Of a stretch of DNA of 64,000 nucleotides, positions 22,709-34,560 are shown piece after piece. Under the pieces are notes generated by a model. It was not told where the DNA came from. It did not search any database and worked only from the letters and a program-made list of their open reading frames with translations. Every line of letters begins with the position of its first letter. Within the stretch, counting starts at the first letter, position 1. Source of the DNA: Nannochloropsis salina CCMP1776 (Eukaryota > Sar > Eustigmatophyceae > Eustigmatales > Monodopsidaceae); assembly GCA_004565275.1 (NCBI GenBank), contig SDOX01000001.1, positions 186,001 to 250,000 on the forward strand, read 5' to 3'. Both the position numbers and the translations under genes were made by a program.

Positions 22709-23758
22709 TCAAACGCCTGTCAACCATGACGGTTGGGTCGACCCGAAGCCTCCGCTCTGGACCTTACCGACCGCAGTGTAAGGGAGCTGTGCACTTTGTG
22801 GATTCCAAGCCTCGGCAGGCGACCGAATGGATAATGGAGTGGATACTTTGGCGCCCATTTGCAATGGCTTTATGCCCCCAGACCCGTCGACAAGGTAAGC
22901 TTTGTTCCTGGCGTTGATGATGGCTTGCTTGTTGTGTTGATCGTCTACAAGCTGTATCTCAACCTCTTCCGTTTCATCGCTGTCCTGATATCGTGAAAGG
23001 CGCCAAAGCGTCAAAAAAAGAAAGAAAGACAACACCGTGGAGCTCAAGTTTCCAATCCATACATAATACACTCCGACTGCTTTTATGCCCTCCGCATCCT
23101 CCTTGACGCAGCCAGCATTTGTACAGAACACATAGAATGCCGAAGTTGGAATACATTTCCAAGCCACCGAAGCTAATCCGGTGAAAGTTAAAAATGGGAT
23201 GGCAGCATATGCGGAATATCGCATATATTTATTGGTCCCTTCGGCAGTCCTTGCGCATTTGGCCCTGATATGAGCCAGGCACACCCCTGTCCCCGCTACG
23301 GTGGCAATGGCCATAAAGAACTGCACAAGAAGTATAAGGATGTACGGGAGTTGGTCATCCTCCAAAGCTATAGTCCAGCTCGCGTACGGTACTACTACAT
23401 GGCTGGTCGTAAGATCAAAAACTATATTCCTCAGACCGTAATTGGCAATATAGGCTTGATGATATTTCTGCCCGTCGACTTCTCGAGTACCTTCATACTT
23501 AGCTCGCTGCCAGCCATGCGATGTTAGACTCAGCCACAATAAAGCAAATGAAAGAGTCCACAATATGCGAGCTGTGTGCTGTAGGTTTACTTCTTGGGGT
23601 GTCAGCTTAGGAGCTTTGGGCGGAGAAGAGGGCCTGGGACGTGTCTTGGCCGCAACATATCTAGGCAGGCCGCTTAATCTAGCGGCACCTGAGGTTAAAG
23701 CGTTTTGTGCCAAGGACATAGCGCCAGCCGCTGATGCACTGCCTTGTGTAGCTGACAT
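22709..23758 (-). CDS. Four-transmembrane protein, claudin/PMP22-like topology
   Basis: A single-exon coding frame of 349 residues with ATG at 23758. A cytosolic Ala/Ser/Pro-rich head of about 60 residues precedes four hydrophobic segments: about 64-82 (ILWTLSFALLWLSLTSHGW), 140-163, 183-205 and 230-256. The loop between TM1 and TM2 is long and polar, and both termini are predicted cytosolic. This is the layout of the claudin/PMP22/tetraspan class, but I do not see the W-GLW-C-C signature, so family membership is not claimed. A loop with two Cys (CTNAGC) lies between TM3 and TM4. A CCTAG acceptor-like site abuts the ATG, so a 5' noncoding or short coding exon upstream is possible. Confidence 0.72.
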   Translation of the reverse strand: MSATQGSASAAGAMSLAQNALTSGAARLSGLPRYVAAKTRPRPSSPPKAPKLTPQEVNLQHTARILWTLSFALLWLSLTSHGWQRAKYEGTREVDGQKYHQAYIANYGLRNIVFDLTTSHVVVPYASWTIALEDDQLPYILILLVQFFMAIATVAGTGVCLAHIRAKCARTAEGTNKYMRYSAYAAIPFLTFTGLASVAWKCIPTSAFYVFCTNAGCVKEDAEGIKAVGVYYVWIGNLSSTVLSFFLFLTLWRLSRYQDSDETEEVEIQLVDDQHNKQAIINARNKAYLVDGSGGIKPLQMGAKVSTPLSIRSPAEAWNPQSAQLPYTAVGKVQSGGFGSTQPSWLTGV

Positions 23759-24160
23759 CTAGGCTTGAAAACGAAAGATCTTTGAGTGAGATATGGAACA
23801 CAAATTTATACTCCCATTTCCACGGATGAGTCTCCCATCAAATGAGACTATGCAGGCATTTAGTCCATAAAAGCGCAAAACATATTCCTGTGTGATACTA
23901 TTATTAAAGCAACGCATGTTCGAGCGGAGCCTTCATTTTCGAACTCTCTTCACAGCTAACAAGCACACGATGGAAAGAAACGGCTGAGCAACAGTCGGTA
24001 ACGGTTCCAGACAAACCTCCCACAGCCCCAAGCACATAAAGATAAACCGCTCCGCACGTGTAAAGTTCTTCACTTTTCCCCAAAGATGCATTATTTAACA
24101 CTGGACGACAAGCTTTCGCTTCATTTATGGGCTTCCAACGAACAACAACCTAACTATTCT
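23759..24160. other. Intergenic region between two minus-strand genes
   Basis: About 400 bases holding the 3' end of the bL19m gene and the promoter or 5' exon of the four-TM gene. A minus-strand frame (23904-24098) is open but lacks an upstream ATG and family resemblance. Confidence 0.4.
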
Positions 24161-25629
24161 CTATGTGGAAATTGAAAAGTATTTCGGGTCACGCTTTTCC
24201 CACAAATAGTAAAGCTTCGAGCGACGCACACGCTTCTTCCCCTTATGGATGTAGGCCGGCTGGAGCACCTGATTTGAGAAGAGCCAAGAAAGAATGCACA
24301 GATGAGTGAATAATATCTCGCCAAGAGCGCAAGATGTTACTTTTTCGAGGAGAGAAATACTACCGCCTGAAAAGCTGCTTCTACAAGCATACACCCTACT
24401 TTTCTATCGATCATGTTCGTTACATGCCCCATTTGAGAAATAGCTCGAAATCACTCAGCATACCTTAAAACTCTTGATGAAGGGGCTATACAGCGGAATA
24501 TTGTTCAAGATCGGTGTGCCTAGGAAGACCTGTCAAAAGTCGACAATTTGAGTTTGGTACCACGAGATGAGTGTAGGAATTACGTTATCAAAAACAGGTA
24601 CATTTGTCGAGCTGGTAAATCTCAAGCGTACATGCATAACCTCGCAGCCGTCATCCAGAAATATGTCAAGCGGTTGTTATCTAACACTCAAAACATGACG
24701 CACATCCTTTCACCTATTTGAAGTCCGTGGTCTGAGCCATGTGTATATCGGCATGCGATCTTACGTGCGAGAATGCGCTACACTAGTACTCCCGTCTCTC
24801 AAAACTACACTTCCCTCCGTATAGTGCGGTGTCGCTCACTCAACCGCAGGATCCCCTTAACGAACAACATAAAGAAGACACAACACTTCTATGCATACAT
24901 CCACATCTACTACACTATGGTGCCCTCCTCACCCCCCAAGTATCTCTCTGAAAAAACCTACTCACATCAGCAAGTAGAAAGCGCGAATCAGCACCGTTCC
25001 TACGCAAGCCGAGGACAACTCCACGATAGGTGTCTATCTCGGTAGAGGAGAGATGTGTCACCATCTTCACTTCGATCGAGTCACCGGCCCGAAAAGAGGG
25101 AAAATTTTTGGCGGCATTGGCAGAAATGCTCTTGCTGTGCTCTATGCGCCTCAGTTCGGCAAGCACTGACGAGGCCCTACAGTATAAATGAAGGAGGAGA
25201 TGTAATGAAAGTGCAACCTTTGTAGGCAACAGGACTTAAGGGAAAGTGTTTAACAAATGGACTTAATCCTCTCACATCTCCCATCTCCAATGCAATGAGT
25301 GCACATTCAAAACTTGAAATCTTGTCTCAACTGAACAGAGCATGGACAGAGCATGTCCTCCTCACATATCAAGAAATATTCTTCACAAAGAGTAATCCTG
25401 CGTACCTCTTGCGTGGAGTCTTGTGTTTCAAACATTTAGTAGTTTCAGAAGGGCCTGATGCAGGTGTGTCGGCGGATAGACCATTAGAAGAAGATGCTTG
25501 TCGTGAAGGAGTCAATGCTGCAAGGCATCCGCTACTCTTCCTGCTTGCACCAGCACCTAGCAATGGCTTTGGGAGAAGAGCTGAGGACATAAATCGCATC
25601 CACGGCCATTTCAAAGCTCTCATAGCCAT
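24161..25629 (-). CDS. MRPL19: Mitochondrial large-subunit ribosomal protein bL19m
   Basis: I reconstruct five exons on the minus strand: 25406-25629, 24966-25176, 24584-24640, 24464-24529 and 24161-24268. All phases agree, giving 221 residues. The N-terminus (ATG 25629, MAMRALKWPW) is basic and amphipathic like a mitochondrial presequence. The mature part follows bL19: FRAGDSIEVKM, then TYRGVVLGLRRNG, then IPLYSPFIKSF, and the diagnostic RVRRSKLYYL near the C-terminus. bL19 sits at the interface of the two ribosomal subunits. The 57-base third exon uses a GAG acceptor and is the least certain; the others have normal CAG/TAG acceptors. A plastid location is less likely, as no signal peptide is seen. 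Confidence 0.78.
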
Positions 25630-26222
25630 CTGTGTACATGTGATCGAGAGCGTAAGGCCTTTGATTTGTCGAAAAGCGTGAGACAATGCCAAGCCACGGG
25701 ACATGAGGGGGGCGGGGGGGGAAAGGGATGGAAGAGAAACTTCCCATCCCAGACGACACGTCCTTGACAGCTTCCGATCTGCAAGGCAGCAGAGCCACAG
25801 AAACAACACTATTTCTGTCACCTTGCTCGCTTTCTTTCTTTTAGATGCAGGCTCCCCCTGAATGTCTCCGTATTTTCCCTTGTCACGGGCGTGCCATGGC
25901 CCTGCCTACTCGATGTGATGGAAGACGACCCCTCGGTGGCTAGGGAGGCTCTCCTTTCGGGCTGTCCTCCTCTTTTGGCCTTCACGTCGCGGTTCCATTG
26001 TATGTGGAGTAAACGCCAAGCTAAAACGCTTGAAAAAGCTTCAGGAGGGGGCGCGTTCCAGTCGTTATGCTCGATGGATTATTTTACACAGGAGAGAGAA
26101 GGAAAAAGAACAAGCGGAGTTGCTTCAGTGGAAAAGAGGCCAAGAATGGACATTATAGCACAACTGAAGGTCAAAGCTCTGTGCTTACTCTTGACCCTCA
26201 AATTTTCTTAACAGGCAACGGC
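25630..26222. promoter_or_regulatory. Divergent region between bL19m and GCN5 genes
   Basis: About 590 bases between divergent start codons, expected to contain both promoters. An acceptor-like TTCTTAACAG ends at 26214, eight bases before the GCN5 ATG, so part of this region is probably a 5'-UTR intron. Short frames such as 25891-26211 show no known domain. Confidence 0.45.
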
Positions 26223-28310
26223 ATGGCCCAACAAGACGAAAATGAAGACTTGAGTGCCGGTTCAAAGAATGAGCCAGTCCCTCGTGCAGATCAGGCAGAC
26301 CCGCCTGCTACGTCCGGCATCGGAATCGGCGCGGGAACTCTTAGGGAGGAGGACAAAGGAAAACAGATGAATGGGACCGATCCTAGCATCGCGGAGTCCA
26401 AGGAATCTCCAGCAGTGCGGACCGTCATGGTACGGGTATACGCGTCTCAAAGGAGAAAAAGAAGACTGCCTACTAAAGTTTTTGTCAACGTCCTTTCTTC
26501 CTATCTGTTGTTTCCTTGACATGAACAGGATACGGTGGAGCAGCCAGTAAACGGTCACGTCCAAGGGATAAATTGCAATGCCTCGAATCCCGAAGCGCCC
26601 AGTAGTGTCCGGGACCCTCAAGCTAAGCTCTCTGCAATGCTCTCCGGTCGGGAAGCACCACCGGCAATGGCCGAGACAGGAGCTGGGATGGACGTCGCGA
26701 GACCCCAAGCATCTGGAGACATTACCTTTTGCTTGGTGGAAAACAATGGTACGCCGGAAAACTCTGAGCGTTTGGTGGCTCTGAAGAACATTTTTGCCAA
26801 GGTAAATCGCGAGCTGCTGGCCTGAGGGAGGGTAGCTTTTTGGCTGCACGGCGTATTGCCGGTACTTTACGATATGTATACGGGAGTAGTAGTTGCACGC
26901 ACAAGGTTGGAAGTGTTGTAAGGCCCGCGTGTCTTGTGTGATCCATTCGGACCCCGCTAATCGGACTAAACCCTCTGGTTCCCTCGGTCCACACCCAGCA
27001 ACTCCCCAAGATGCCGAAAGAGTACATCGTTCGCCTCGTCTTCGACCGTCGACACCGCGCGGTGGCTCTTTGTCGGGGGAATCTGGTCATTGGCGGTATC
27101 TGTTACAGGCCGTACCCCTCGCAGCGGTTTGCAGAGATCGCGTTCTGCGCCATCATGGCGACCGAGGTGCGGGAACGCGGCGGTCGGGAGGGAGGAAGGG
27201 TAGGCGAGTGCGAGGTGTCCCTGTTATTTCAGGCACTCTCGGAGTGATGTTTATGTTCCCCACTGACGCCGGCAAGGTCACCCTCGTCCTGCCTTCTCTT
27301 TCCCTTCCAGCAAGTGAAGGGCTACGGGACGCGGTTGATGAATCATTTGAAGGAGCAGGCCAAGAGGGAGGGGCTGCGGTACTTTCTTACGTACGCAGAC
27401 AATTATGCCATCGGTTACTTTAGGAAGCAAGGCTTTTCCAAGACGCTGGGCATGCCCCGCGCGCAGGTAAAGAAGGAGAGGGGGGGGGGCGGGAGGGAGG
27501 GAGGGAGGGAAGGACCCAATACTTCCTTGACCCACTCTGTGCATTCAACTCGTCCATTGTAACACTCGCTTGTCTTTTTTACCTTTCCTTTCCTTTTCCT
27601 CCCAGTGGATGGGCTACATCAAGGACTACGACGGGGCCCACCTGATGGAGTGCTACGTGCACCCGACCATCAACTATCTGGACGTTCCTGACATGATTGC
27701 CCGGCAGCGCGCCTACATCCACTCGAGACTGAAAGTCAAGTCCAAGTCCCACGTCATCTACCCTGGACTTGCCTGCTTCAAGGCGCTGAAGGAGGGCAGG
27801 AAGGAGGGCGGGCGTGTCCGGGACGTGATGGAGGTGCCCGGGGTTAAAGAGGCGGGCTGGAACCTGAGGGAGTCGGGGCCCGTCTCACAGAGAGACACAG
27901 ACCGCGAGCGAGCAGCGCTTCAATTGTTTTTTAACGGAATCTTGCGGGAGGTTTATAACCACCGGGCGGCATGGCCCTTCCTGGAGCCGGTGGACACGAG
28001 CGAGGTGCCCGACTACCTGGACGTGGTGTCGGACCCGATCGATCTCTCCTTGATAGAGCGGCGGATAAAGGAGGGGCAGTCCGAGGCAGGGAGTGGAGGG
28101 GGATACTACCGGAACAGGGAAATGTTGCTGGCCGACCTGATGAGGATGTGTCGAAATTGTAAAAAATATAACGATCCCAGCACCGACTACTATGCGGCGG
28201 GACAGGAAATGGAGGGATTCGTGCGTCAATTGTTCAAGAAGGCCTTGGCGAAGGGAGAAGGAACGGGGGGGGAGGAGATTGTGGGCAAGAAAGGAGTTGG
28301 AGAGGGGTAG
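26223..28310 (+). CDS. GCN5: Histone acetyltransferase GCN5/KAT2 with bromodomain
   Basis: Five exons, all joined in phase 0: 26223-26429, 26529-26801, 26999-27166, 27311-27466 and 27606-28310, giving about 502 residues. The first 120 residues are low-complexity. A GCN5 N-terminal motif ([14 protein letters not shown]) leads into [17 protein letters not shown]. The GNAT core contains EIAFCAI with the catalytic Glu, the acetyl-CoA loop [10 protein letters not shown], and the [15 protein letters not shown] segment. After [14 protein letters not shown] comes a bromodomain (about residues 390-490) with the [14 protein letters not shown] loop and the acetyl-lysine-binding Asn in KKYNDP. It would be the SAGA-type complex acetyltransferase for histone H3 in the nucleus. 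The metazoan PCAF N-terminal domain is absent, as in yeast and plants. Confidence 0.94.
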
Positions 28311-29045
28311 TCGGATGGGCGAGAACAGGGCACGCTTGGGGATGGGGTGTCTGCAAGGTAAATTAAGCTTTGGCCATGGGGGGAGAAACGAAGCACAAAT
28401 GCGGCGAGACTGTATGATTGTCCAGGTCGGAACATCAGGGGAGGACTTGAAGAAAAGTCGAGACCATAGGAAGAGAAACACGCACGCAGGCGCGGCTTTC
28501 CACAGTCGTCCTCCTTTTTCTTTTGCTGAAGGTACTGAACAGGCGGATTCTGAAGGTCTTACAGCCCTTTGTATGCCCCCTCGGACGCGTAGTAGAGGTA
28601 TTGGGTGTCGATTCTACACTACTTTTATTATTCTGTTACCCGCCAAGTCACATTCACGCAAAACATTCGAAAATGTTCCATCACAGCCCGGGAGGCGCCT
28701 TGTCCTCACTATTTCTTCAGTGAGCCTCACAGGCGACACACCTTTTGCTCGTGCCCCGTCTTCAGTAGTCTGCTTGCTTCGTGTTGGGCAATCTGGTTGC
28801 CACGTGTTCTGCAATCGTGTCCCTACGCCCTCTCGTTCTCAGGCCCCCTTCAAGACCGCCGTTCCCACTCCCCTCGTCCCCACACATCCGCCACGGCCTT
28901 TCTCATCCACAAAATGGATCCTTCAGTCTTTGTGTCAAGCTCTGCAGGCCGGGAGGTGCTCAGCGCCGGGTGGTCAGCACCCCCTCTGTTCGAGACTGAT
29001 CCATCTATTTACCGTCCCACGGCGAGCACGTGCCTACACCGATGG
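28311..29045. other. Convergent intergenic region
   Basis: About 730 bases between the stop codons of GCN5 (plus) and the SIVA-like gene (minus). It should hold two 3' UTRs. A plus-strand frame at 28605-29240 starts with GTG and runs antisense into the SIVA-like gene, so it is rejected. Confidence 0.4.
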
Positions 29046-30104
29046 TTAATGCCCACAATCGATGCACAACACACGCTCGAAGGCTCCCCCGTAGTCTACC
29101 GTCGAGCAGATGGAGCAGAATGGTTCCTGACACGCCTCGCAGTGCCGCAGACAGGTCTTGCACACGCCCCGTTCGCAGTGCCGGCACTGGGCGACAGATG
29201 CCCAACATCCAGCTGTGGAGGTTGCGGGCTCCTTTACTGACTGCACGCGCCCCGGCGAGACATGCATTGGCTCCCGTTGTCTACGTTCAAGCCGGTCCTT
29301 GGCAAGAAGCTCGCTTTCCTGCTTCTGCCAGGACAACAGGGGAGGGGCCTGTCCTAGTCGCGGATGAAGTCCTCCCGCCCATTGGGCAATAGCTGCCATT
29401 TCTTGTGGATGCCGGCTTTGCCTCAAGGAGTAGTTGAAACAGCTTTGAGGGCCGTCTGGTCTTGGCGGTGGCAGGCATACGTCGCATCTCTGCGAATCCG
29501 ACGCAAGCCTCGGAGCATCCCCCCAACGATTTTCGTTATTTTGGAGCTGCTGTTGCTGTACACTCATCCCTTCGGGGCTCGTAAGGGAGGGGTGAGATAA
29601 CAAGACATCATCTTTCCTGTATGCTGCGGTCTGACGCCGAGACTGTCCCGCCAAAGTAGGGGGGGTAACGTGACTGGCTGCATGGTGCAGTTTGGATGGC
29701 ATGCAACATTCTTCTCTGTCATCTCCCCCATCCTCTTCCATCCCACATGGATTGAGTGGTTCTTGTATACCCATATCGTTCATGATGCGGTTAGACGTAT
29801 ACTGAGTGCAGGGCTGCGAGCGAGGTTGTTTCCATGGCCGGACGTACACAAACTCGGTATGTTTGTTTCCTTCCTGTTCCAAGTGCCCGGATACCGCAGG
29901 GGATGACAATGCCCCTAGCACTTGTCGTTTCCTACCGACGCCGACCCCTTCGTTTACAAAAGTGGTCGAGTATTGCGTGCGAGGGCCATTTGTCTTGTCT
30001 TCAAACTTGTAAGACACGTTTGTTGAGGCTGCGAACGAGGGAGGAGGTGGTGCTGCGTTCTCATCGCGACGGGACCATCCCCAAGTGGAAGGGGGCTGAA
30101 ACAT
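29046..30104 (-). CDS. SIVA-like cysteine-rich zinc protein
   Basis: ATG at 30104 gives 352 residues; the open frame extends further upstream but has no supported coding there. A TTTTTCCAG acceptor-like site lies 16 bases before this ATG. Most of the protein is Ser/Pro/Gln-rich and disordered. The last 65 residues contain a dense C-x2-C / H-x-C / C-x2-C pattern: CRHCERGVCKTC, HCEACQEPFCSICS, a DYGG segment and LCIDCGH at the very end. This order matches the C-terminal zinc-binding region of SIVA, first described as a CD27-binding apoptosis regulator but present in many protists. The cellular role outside animals is unknown to me. The N-terminal part could include a mis-assigned exon. Confidence 0.7.
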   Translation of the reverse strand: MFQPPSTWGWSRRDENAAPPPPSFAASTNVSYKFEDKTNGPRTQYSTTFVNEGVGVGRKRQVLGALSSPAVSGHLEQEGNKHTEFVYVRPWKQPRSQPCTQYTSNRIMNDMGIQEPLNPCGMEEDGGDDREECCMPSKLHHAASHVTPPTLAGQSRRQTAAYRKDDVLLSHPSLTSPEGMSVQQQQLQNNENRWGDAPRLASDSQRCDVCLPPPRPDGPQSCFNYSLRQSRHPQEMAAIAQWAGGLHPRLGQAPPLLSWQKQESELLAKDRLERRQREPMHVSPGRVQSVKEPATSTAGCWASVAQCRHCERGVCKTCLRHCEACQEPFCSICSTVDYGGAFERVLCIDCGH

Positions 30105-30793
30105 GGAACCGATCCACCGCCTGGAAAAAGTAACATGCACAATGAAGGCTATCATCAGAAAGCGCATGAATTCAGGATATGAGTTGCCGCCAATATCAAT
30201 ACATATACATATACATATATGTATGTGTATATATTTCACTTTCCCTCCCTCCGGAATTTTCTCATCCATTTTCCCGCCGTCGGGTTTATCTTTTTTTAAC
30301 TAGGCCCATTGAGAAGCAGGAAAAAACCAAGTAGACGAACGTTCTGTGTGACGACCGGGATAAGAATTACGCCTGTATCAATTGTCAAACAATAATGAAA
30401 TTTAAGGGGAGTAGAACGCAGGGGAAATAGTAGCAATCTTTTCTTCTGCTCGGAATCAATGATATTATAATGCAAAGCCAAAGCAACTTTATGAGTTCTG
30501 CCATACTTTCTTTCGACCCTATTTTGTGCGCGTCGATGCAATGCGCTGGCGCTTCCATTTTGATTGGCTACTCTATGCCCTTTCTTTCAATATTAACGCA
30601 TAAGTCCTCCGGCAAAAATTATATCTTTGCGCCTTCTTGATATGTTTTCTTTGATAACCTGAACTTTCCATAGGACCGTTGGCCTGCTTACAAGTCCTTT
30701 CGGCCAATTAAAATTTGTTTTTTATTCACCGTTTTACCATTTACCTCAGGAGCATTCCTAAATGTACGGATGTGCTGCTTATGGTGTTGTCTC
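30105..30793. other. Intergenic region with TA/TG microsatellite
   Basis: About 690 bases between two minus-strand genes. Bases 30201-30235 are an imperfect ACATAT/ATGTAT microsatellite that is nearly self-complementary. The rest is AT-rich with no supported gene; the part after about 30400 is likely the 3' UTR of the upstream minus-strand gene. Confidence 0.5.
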
Positions 30794-33700
30794 TCACATT
30801 TTACGGCGCGTTTCTAAAGAATCGCAACTATCGAAACTCACAAGATGGCTCTCTGGAATGCCTTTCTTATAAGGAATGTTTGCACCTGACAGATGGGGGA
30901 AAAAGTCAAAATTCGGATTAAGAATGGAGCTTAGTGACGCAAATACGCATATGGTATTCACAGAGATCAAGTAATAAGGGGGAGGTGGAGTAGTAACGTA
31001 CCAAATTTCAGTGTGCTGCCAGGAGACAGCTTGTAAGGGTAAGTGGGCATCCATTCTCCCCACGTGGCTTGAGCGTCTTGAAGGCTCTCGATATCTACTT
31101 CGATGTTGCAAGCCGTTCCTTGACCGATGTTTTCAATGTACCCCTCGACCATGACTATACGGGGCCCCTCGTATTCGCGCCAGATTTTGGGCTTGCTATA
31201 CAAACAGAAATTTAGCAAAACATCAGCATTGGCCCCGCTTCCGGGTACTTTTGTACAGTCCACCTTGCGGGGCACCACGGGCTTTGGGGGTGGGGGTTGA
31301 CAAGCGGTGAACGTCGGCGCTATGCTGACTTCTGGGAAGCCGCTGGCAATAGGGACGGCAGCGCCCAAGTTGACGATTTGCTCTGGCGCATAATAGCCGG
31401 GGTAGGAAGGGAAAGTTTCCCTCCCGTCGTCATCCACCCAATTGTTCGGGTAATGATCGCCGAGCTCCGAGTCCAAGTTTTCGATCTCCAAAGTGACATT
31501 GCAGACACCAAGCTTGCCCGTGTTGACCAGCACCAGATTCGTCTGCACGATTCGGCCCATCTCCCGGTCCTTCCAGCTTTTCGCGTCCTTCCAACAAAGT
31601 GCCAACTCCGATTCGCCGTCCAAGCCCGTGTAGTACCCGCACAGCTCCCAATCGATCGTATCAAACGTGGTCGGGGCCGCCTTTCCTTTGCTCGCCAGAT
31701 GACGCCGCTCGCTCTCTGCCTGCACTCCTTCGCCCAGGTCTTGATGGCTAAATCCACTGATTTGTAGCACGTGTTTGGCGGTTTCGGCCGAGGGACCTTC
31801 CCACGTGAGTTGTAGCGGCTGGGGAGGGGACGGAACGGCCAAACCCTGCCGTCCGCACGGCCGGAAGGAGGTTACCGAGAGCATCGGAGCTACCCCCTCA
31901 ATTAGTCCGCGGGGGGAGGCCGTCAGGCCGATCTCCCGCGTTTCCCCCGGGAGCAGTGCCTCAAAGTCTTCACCATCTGCGGAGGTGGTCGGCCAAGACG
32001 TGGCGATCGAAACCTTTTCAAAGTTGCTTCCGAGACGCATGTCACAGATCGCCTCCTTTCCTGAATTTTCGACCCGGCCCGCCAGCTGCACAATGCCATC
32101 GCCCCACGTATTTGCCCTGTCCACGCACAGCCTGATTTGGAACAAGCCTGCCATTCCTGTCGCCATCCCACAACGACCAGGACTCACAGAGACAGGTGAC
32201 AGCTCGGCGTCTTCCTCTTGCATGCGCCTAGCGAGCCCTTCGGCTGTGTTAAGTTCCTTTTCTACACGCGGGAGCGATGGGCCTTCTTCATCGACGCGCT
32301 TGACCATACCAATGGGGAGGAAACCAAGAAGCACAATGTCTCCTGCTTCAACGGGTAAACCTTTCTTCTCCCCGCAGGCACGGAAATTTCTGAGGGCAAT
32401 GACTGGGCTGTTCCTGGGCTGTGCTTTATCATAGGGCGCTGCTACGCCGACAGGCAGGGCTTCGCCTGGACTCACGTGTTTCTTGTAGGTGCCCTGCCGC
32501 ACCCATCTCGGCCACAGGGAGTCGAAGCCCTCAGGGCCGGTGGAAATGGCCACCTCCACGTCGCAGACGTCGTCCTCCTCGTTCAGATTCATCAGGAACG
32601 TGTTGACCTGGACTAATGTGGTGCCCCAATGGATGATGGACTCAAGGCACAGGGCCATCGTGCTGGAGCGGGTGGTGTGGAGTGCGCACCAGCCTTCGCG
32701 AATGGTGTCCATGGACTCTTCCCCCACGGGCTCTGGGAGCATGTCATCGAATCCCTCTTTTGCAGCCTCTGTGGACGGGATCGGGACGGCCACTGGAATG
32801 GATGTAAGCTCCTCTTGTGGTGACGGGGGCTGCACCGTCTCAATAGGCACGGTTGAGAACGACGACAGTGCAGACGTGGCCATCTCGGCAGCATCTTTGC
32901 AGTCGCGGAAGGAGACGATCTCGATGTACGGCGTGGTATTGGTGGGCGGGCCGGTCATGCCCACTGCCGTCATTTGGCCGGGGTCGAAGAACACTTCGTA
33001 GGAGGCGTCGCTCGCCCAATCGGGCCACAACGAATAAGGCGTTTCACTCGCCGAAGGCAAAGCCGGTCGGATCCGGATGTCACATATGGTTCGATTACCT
33101 GTGTTCATCATGAAGCCATTGAGTTGTTGTACATCCTGTCCCCACGTCACCACGCTCTCGGAGCATATGGAGAGCTCAGCTGCACCTTTTCGATAGACCC
33201 CACACACGCCCGCAGGAATGGCTAGTTGTTCCGGAGTCGCCCCAAATGCATCAATTTTGGTACCCGCGGAGGTATCCTCTGCTTGGCGGGTATCCATTGT
33301 GGCAGAGGTGTCAGTATCGATTGCTTGCCTTTCCTCGTCTGCCAAGCTCACCCACTCAGGCGCTCCCAACGTATCGTCCATGCTCACTAGCACCACCTCC
33401 AAGGGTGATGGTCGTAAAACCGCACTAGAAGAAGGATCACGCACAACATCTGCCGTGCTAGGATGACCGCAAACGTCAAAATTTTCGAGAGCAAGGGCAG
33501 GGCGCGAGCCATCCGCCCGCCCAGGTGACGTCAGCCCGACGGCAATGGCGTCGCCGGGCATAAAATTGTCTTTAGAATGCCCTTGTAATGCCCACCGAGG
33601 CCACATGGAAGAGTACTGTGCATCCTGCTCCGCGGCCAAGCGTACTGTGCAGAGAGGAGCAGTTCCCGTGTTGAGCAGGAGGCCATTCACTTGTACAACA

Positions 33701-34560
33701 TCGGAGCCCCCATGCAGGATAGATTCAATACAGAGCGTAGCTTGAGCCGTGTTTGTACCTGAAGCAGGTTTTGAATAGATAGCACATTGGCCTTCTTCGG
33801 GCACGGTCGCTAGTACCTGCTGCTCCTGCTTGGTCGCTCCCCCCTCTTGCATGGGGTCGCCGGCCGCTGCCGTTATTACAACAGCTTCCGGCATCATCAT
33901 GTCAATGGGTGCTATTTCAAATTTCACATCGCCTTGATCGGCATCTACTCCACTGGGCGAGCAATCTTTGAAGGCCACGATGTCAATGCGAGGGAGGCTC
34001 TGAGGACTATCTTGTGGGCCCGGAACAACAGTCATCCCAATAGCGATTATTTGTGCAGGTTCGATGTAAACTTCACTCATATCTTCCAGGGCCCAATCCG
34101 GCCAAAATGAGTCCATTGTCGCTCCCGTCGGGACAAAGGGCCTAATCAAAAAGTCACACAGACCGGCAGTCCCGGAATTCACCAAAAAAGCATTTAGCTG
34201 CTTCAGGTCATTTCCGTATTCCACAACGCTCTCTACACACAAGGACACTTCTGCTCCATTCGATCCACGTCTGTAGACACCGCATTGCCCAGCGGGAATC
34301 AATTGGCCCACGAAATCCGGATTGATGAGGGATTGAGCATCCACGCCTTTCAAGTCCAACCCAGAGGGTGCTTCAGGCGTAGGGGAAAGTATGGGAATTG
34401 TTGGATCAACCACCTCCGCAGGGATGCTTGGAAGGTCTTCTTCAATGATATCCTTATTTCTGTTGGAAAGCCCCCTATTCAATGCTGTTCCTTGAGCATT
34501 GAGGCACCAAAGCAGGTTGATGGACAGAAGGAGTGAGGGCGTCCCCCGCGGTAGACGCAT
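30794..34560 (-). CDS. Secreted protein of seven cysteine-containing beta repeats
   Basis: Two minus-strand exons, 31002-34560 and 30794-30885 (donor GTACGT, acceptor TGTCAG), give about 1216 residues. ATG 34560 starts a signal peptide (PSLLLSINLLWCLNAQGTA). The rest is seven repeats of roughly 150 residues. The pattern in the first repeats is C-x-Y, then LC-x-ES, then W/G-G-x-D-x-x-Q-x-N, then N-x-G-x-x-x-C, then S-x-W-P-x-W-A, a PG/PA-x4-x-G-M-T turn, and a final F-x-x-C. Repeats 6 and 7 are more diverged. The N-G and W-P-x-W/PG elements recall carbohydrate-binding modules such as CBM49, but only distantly. No enzymatic domain is visible. The second exon completes the seventh repeat (final SFDSC), which supports the splice. 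It is probably an extracellular or cell-wall binding protein. Confidence 0.8.

Noticed and set aside
28605-29240. 211-codon plus frame between GCN5 and the SIVA-like gene
   Set aside because: GTG start, antisense to the conserved SIVA-like C-terminus and without domain support.
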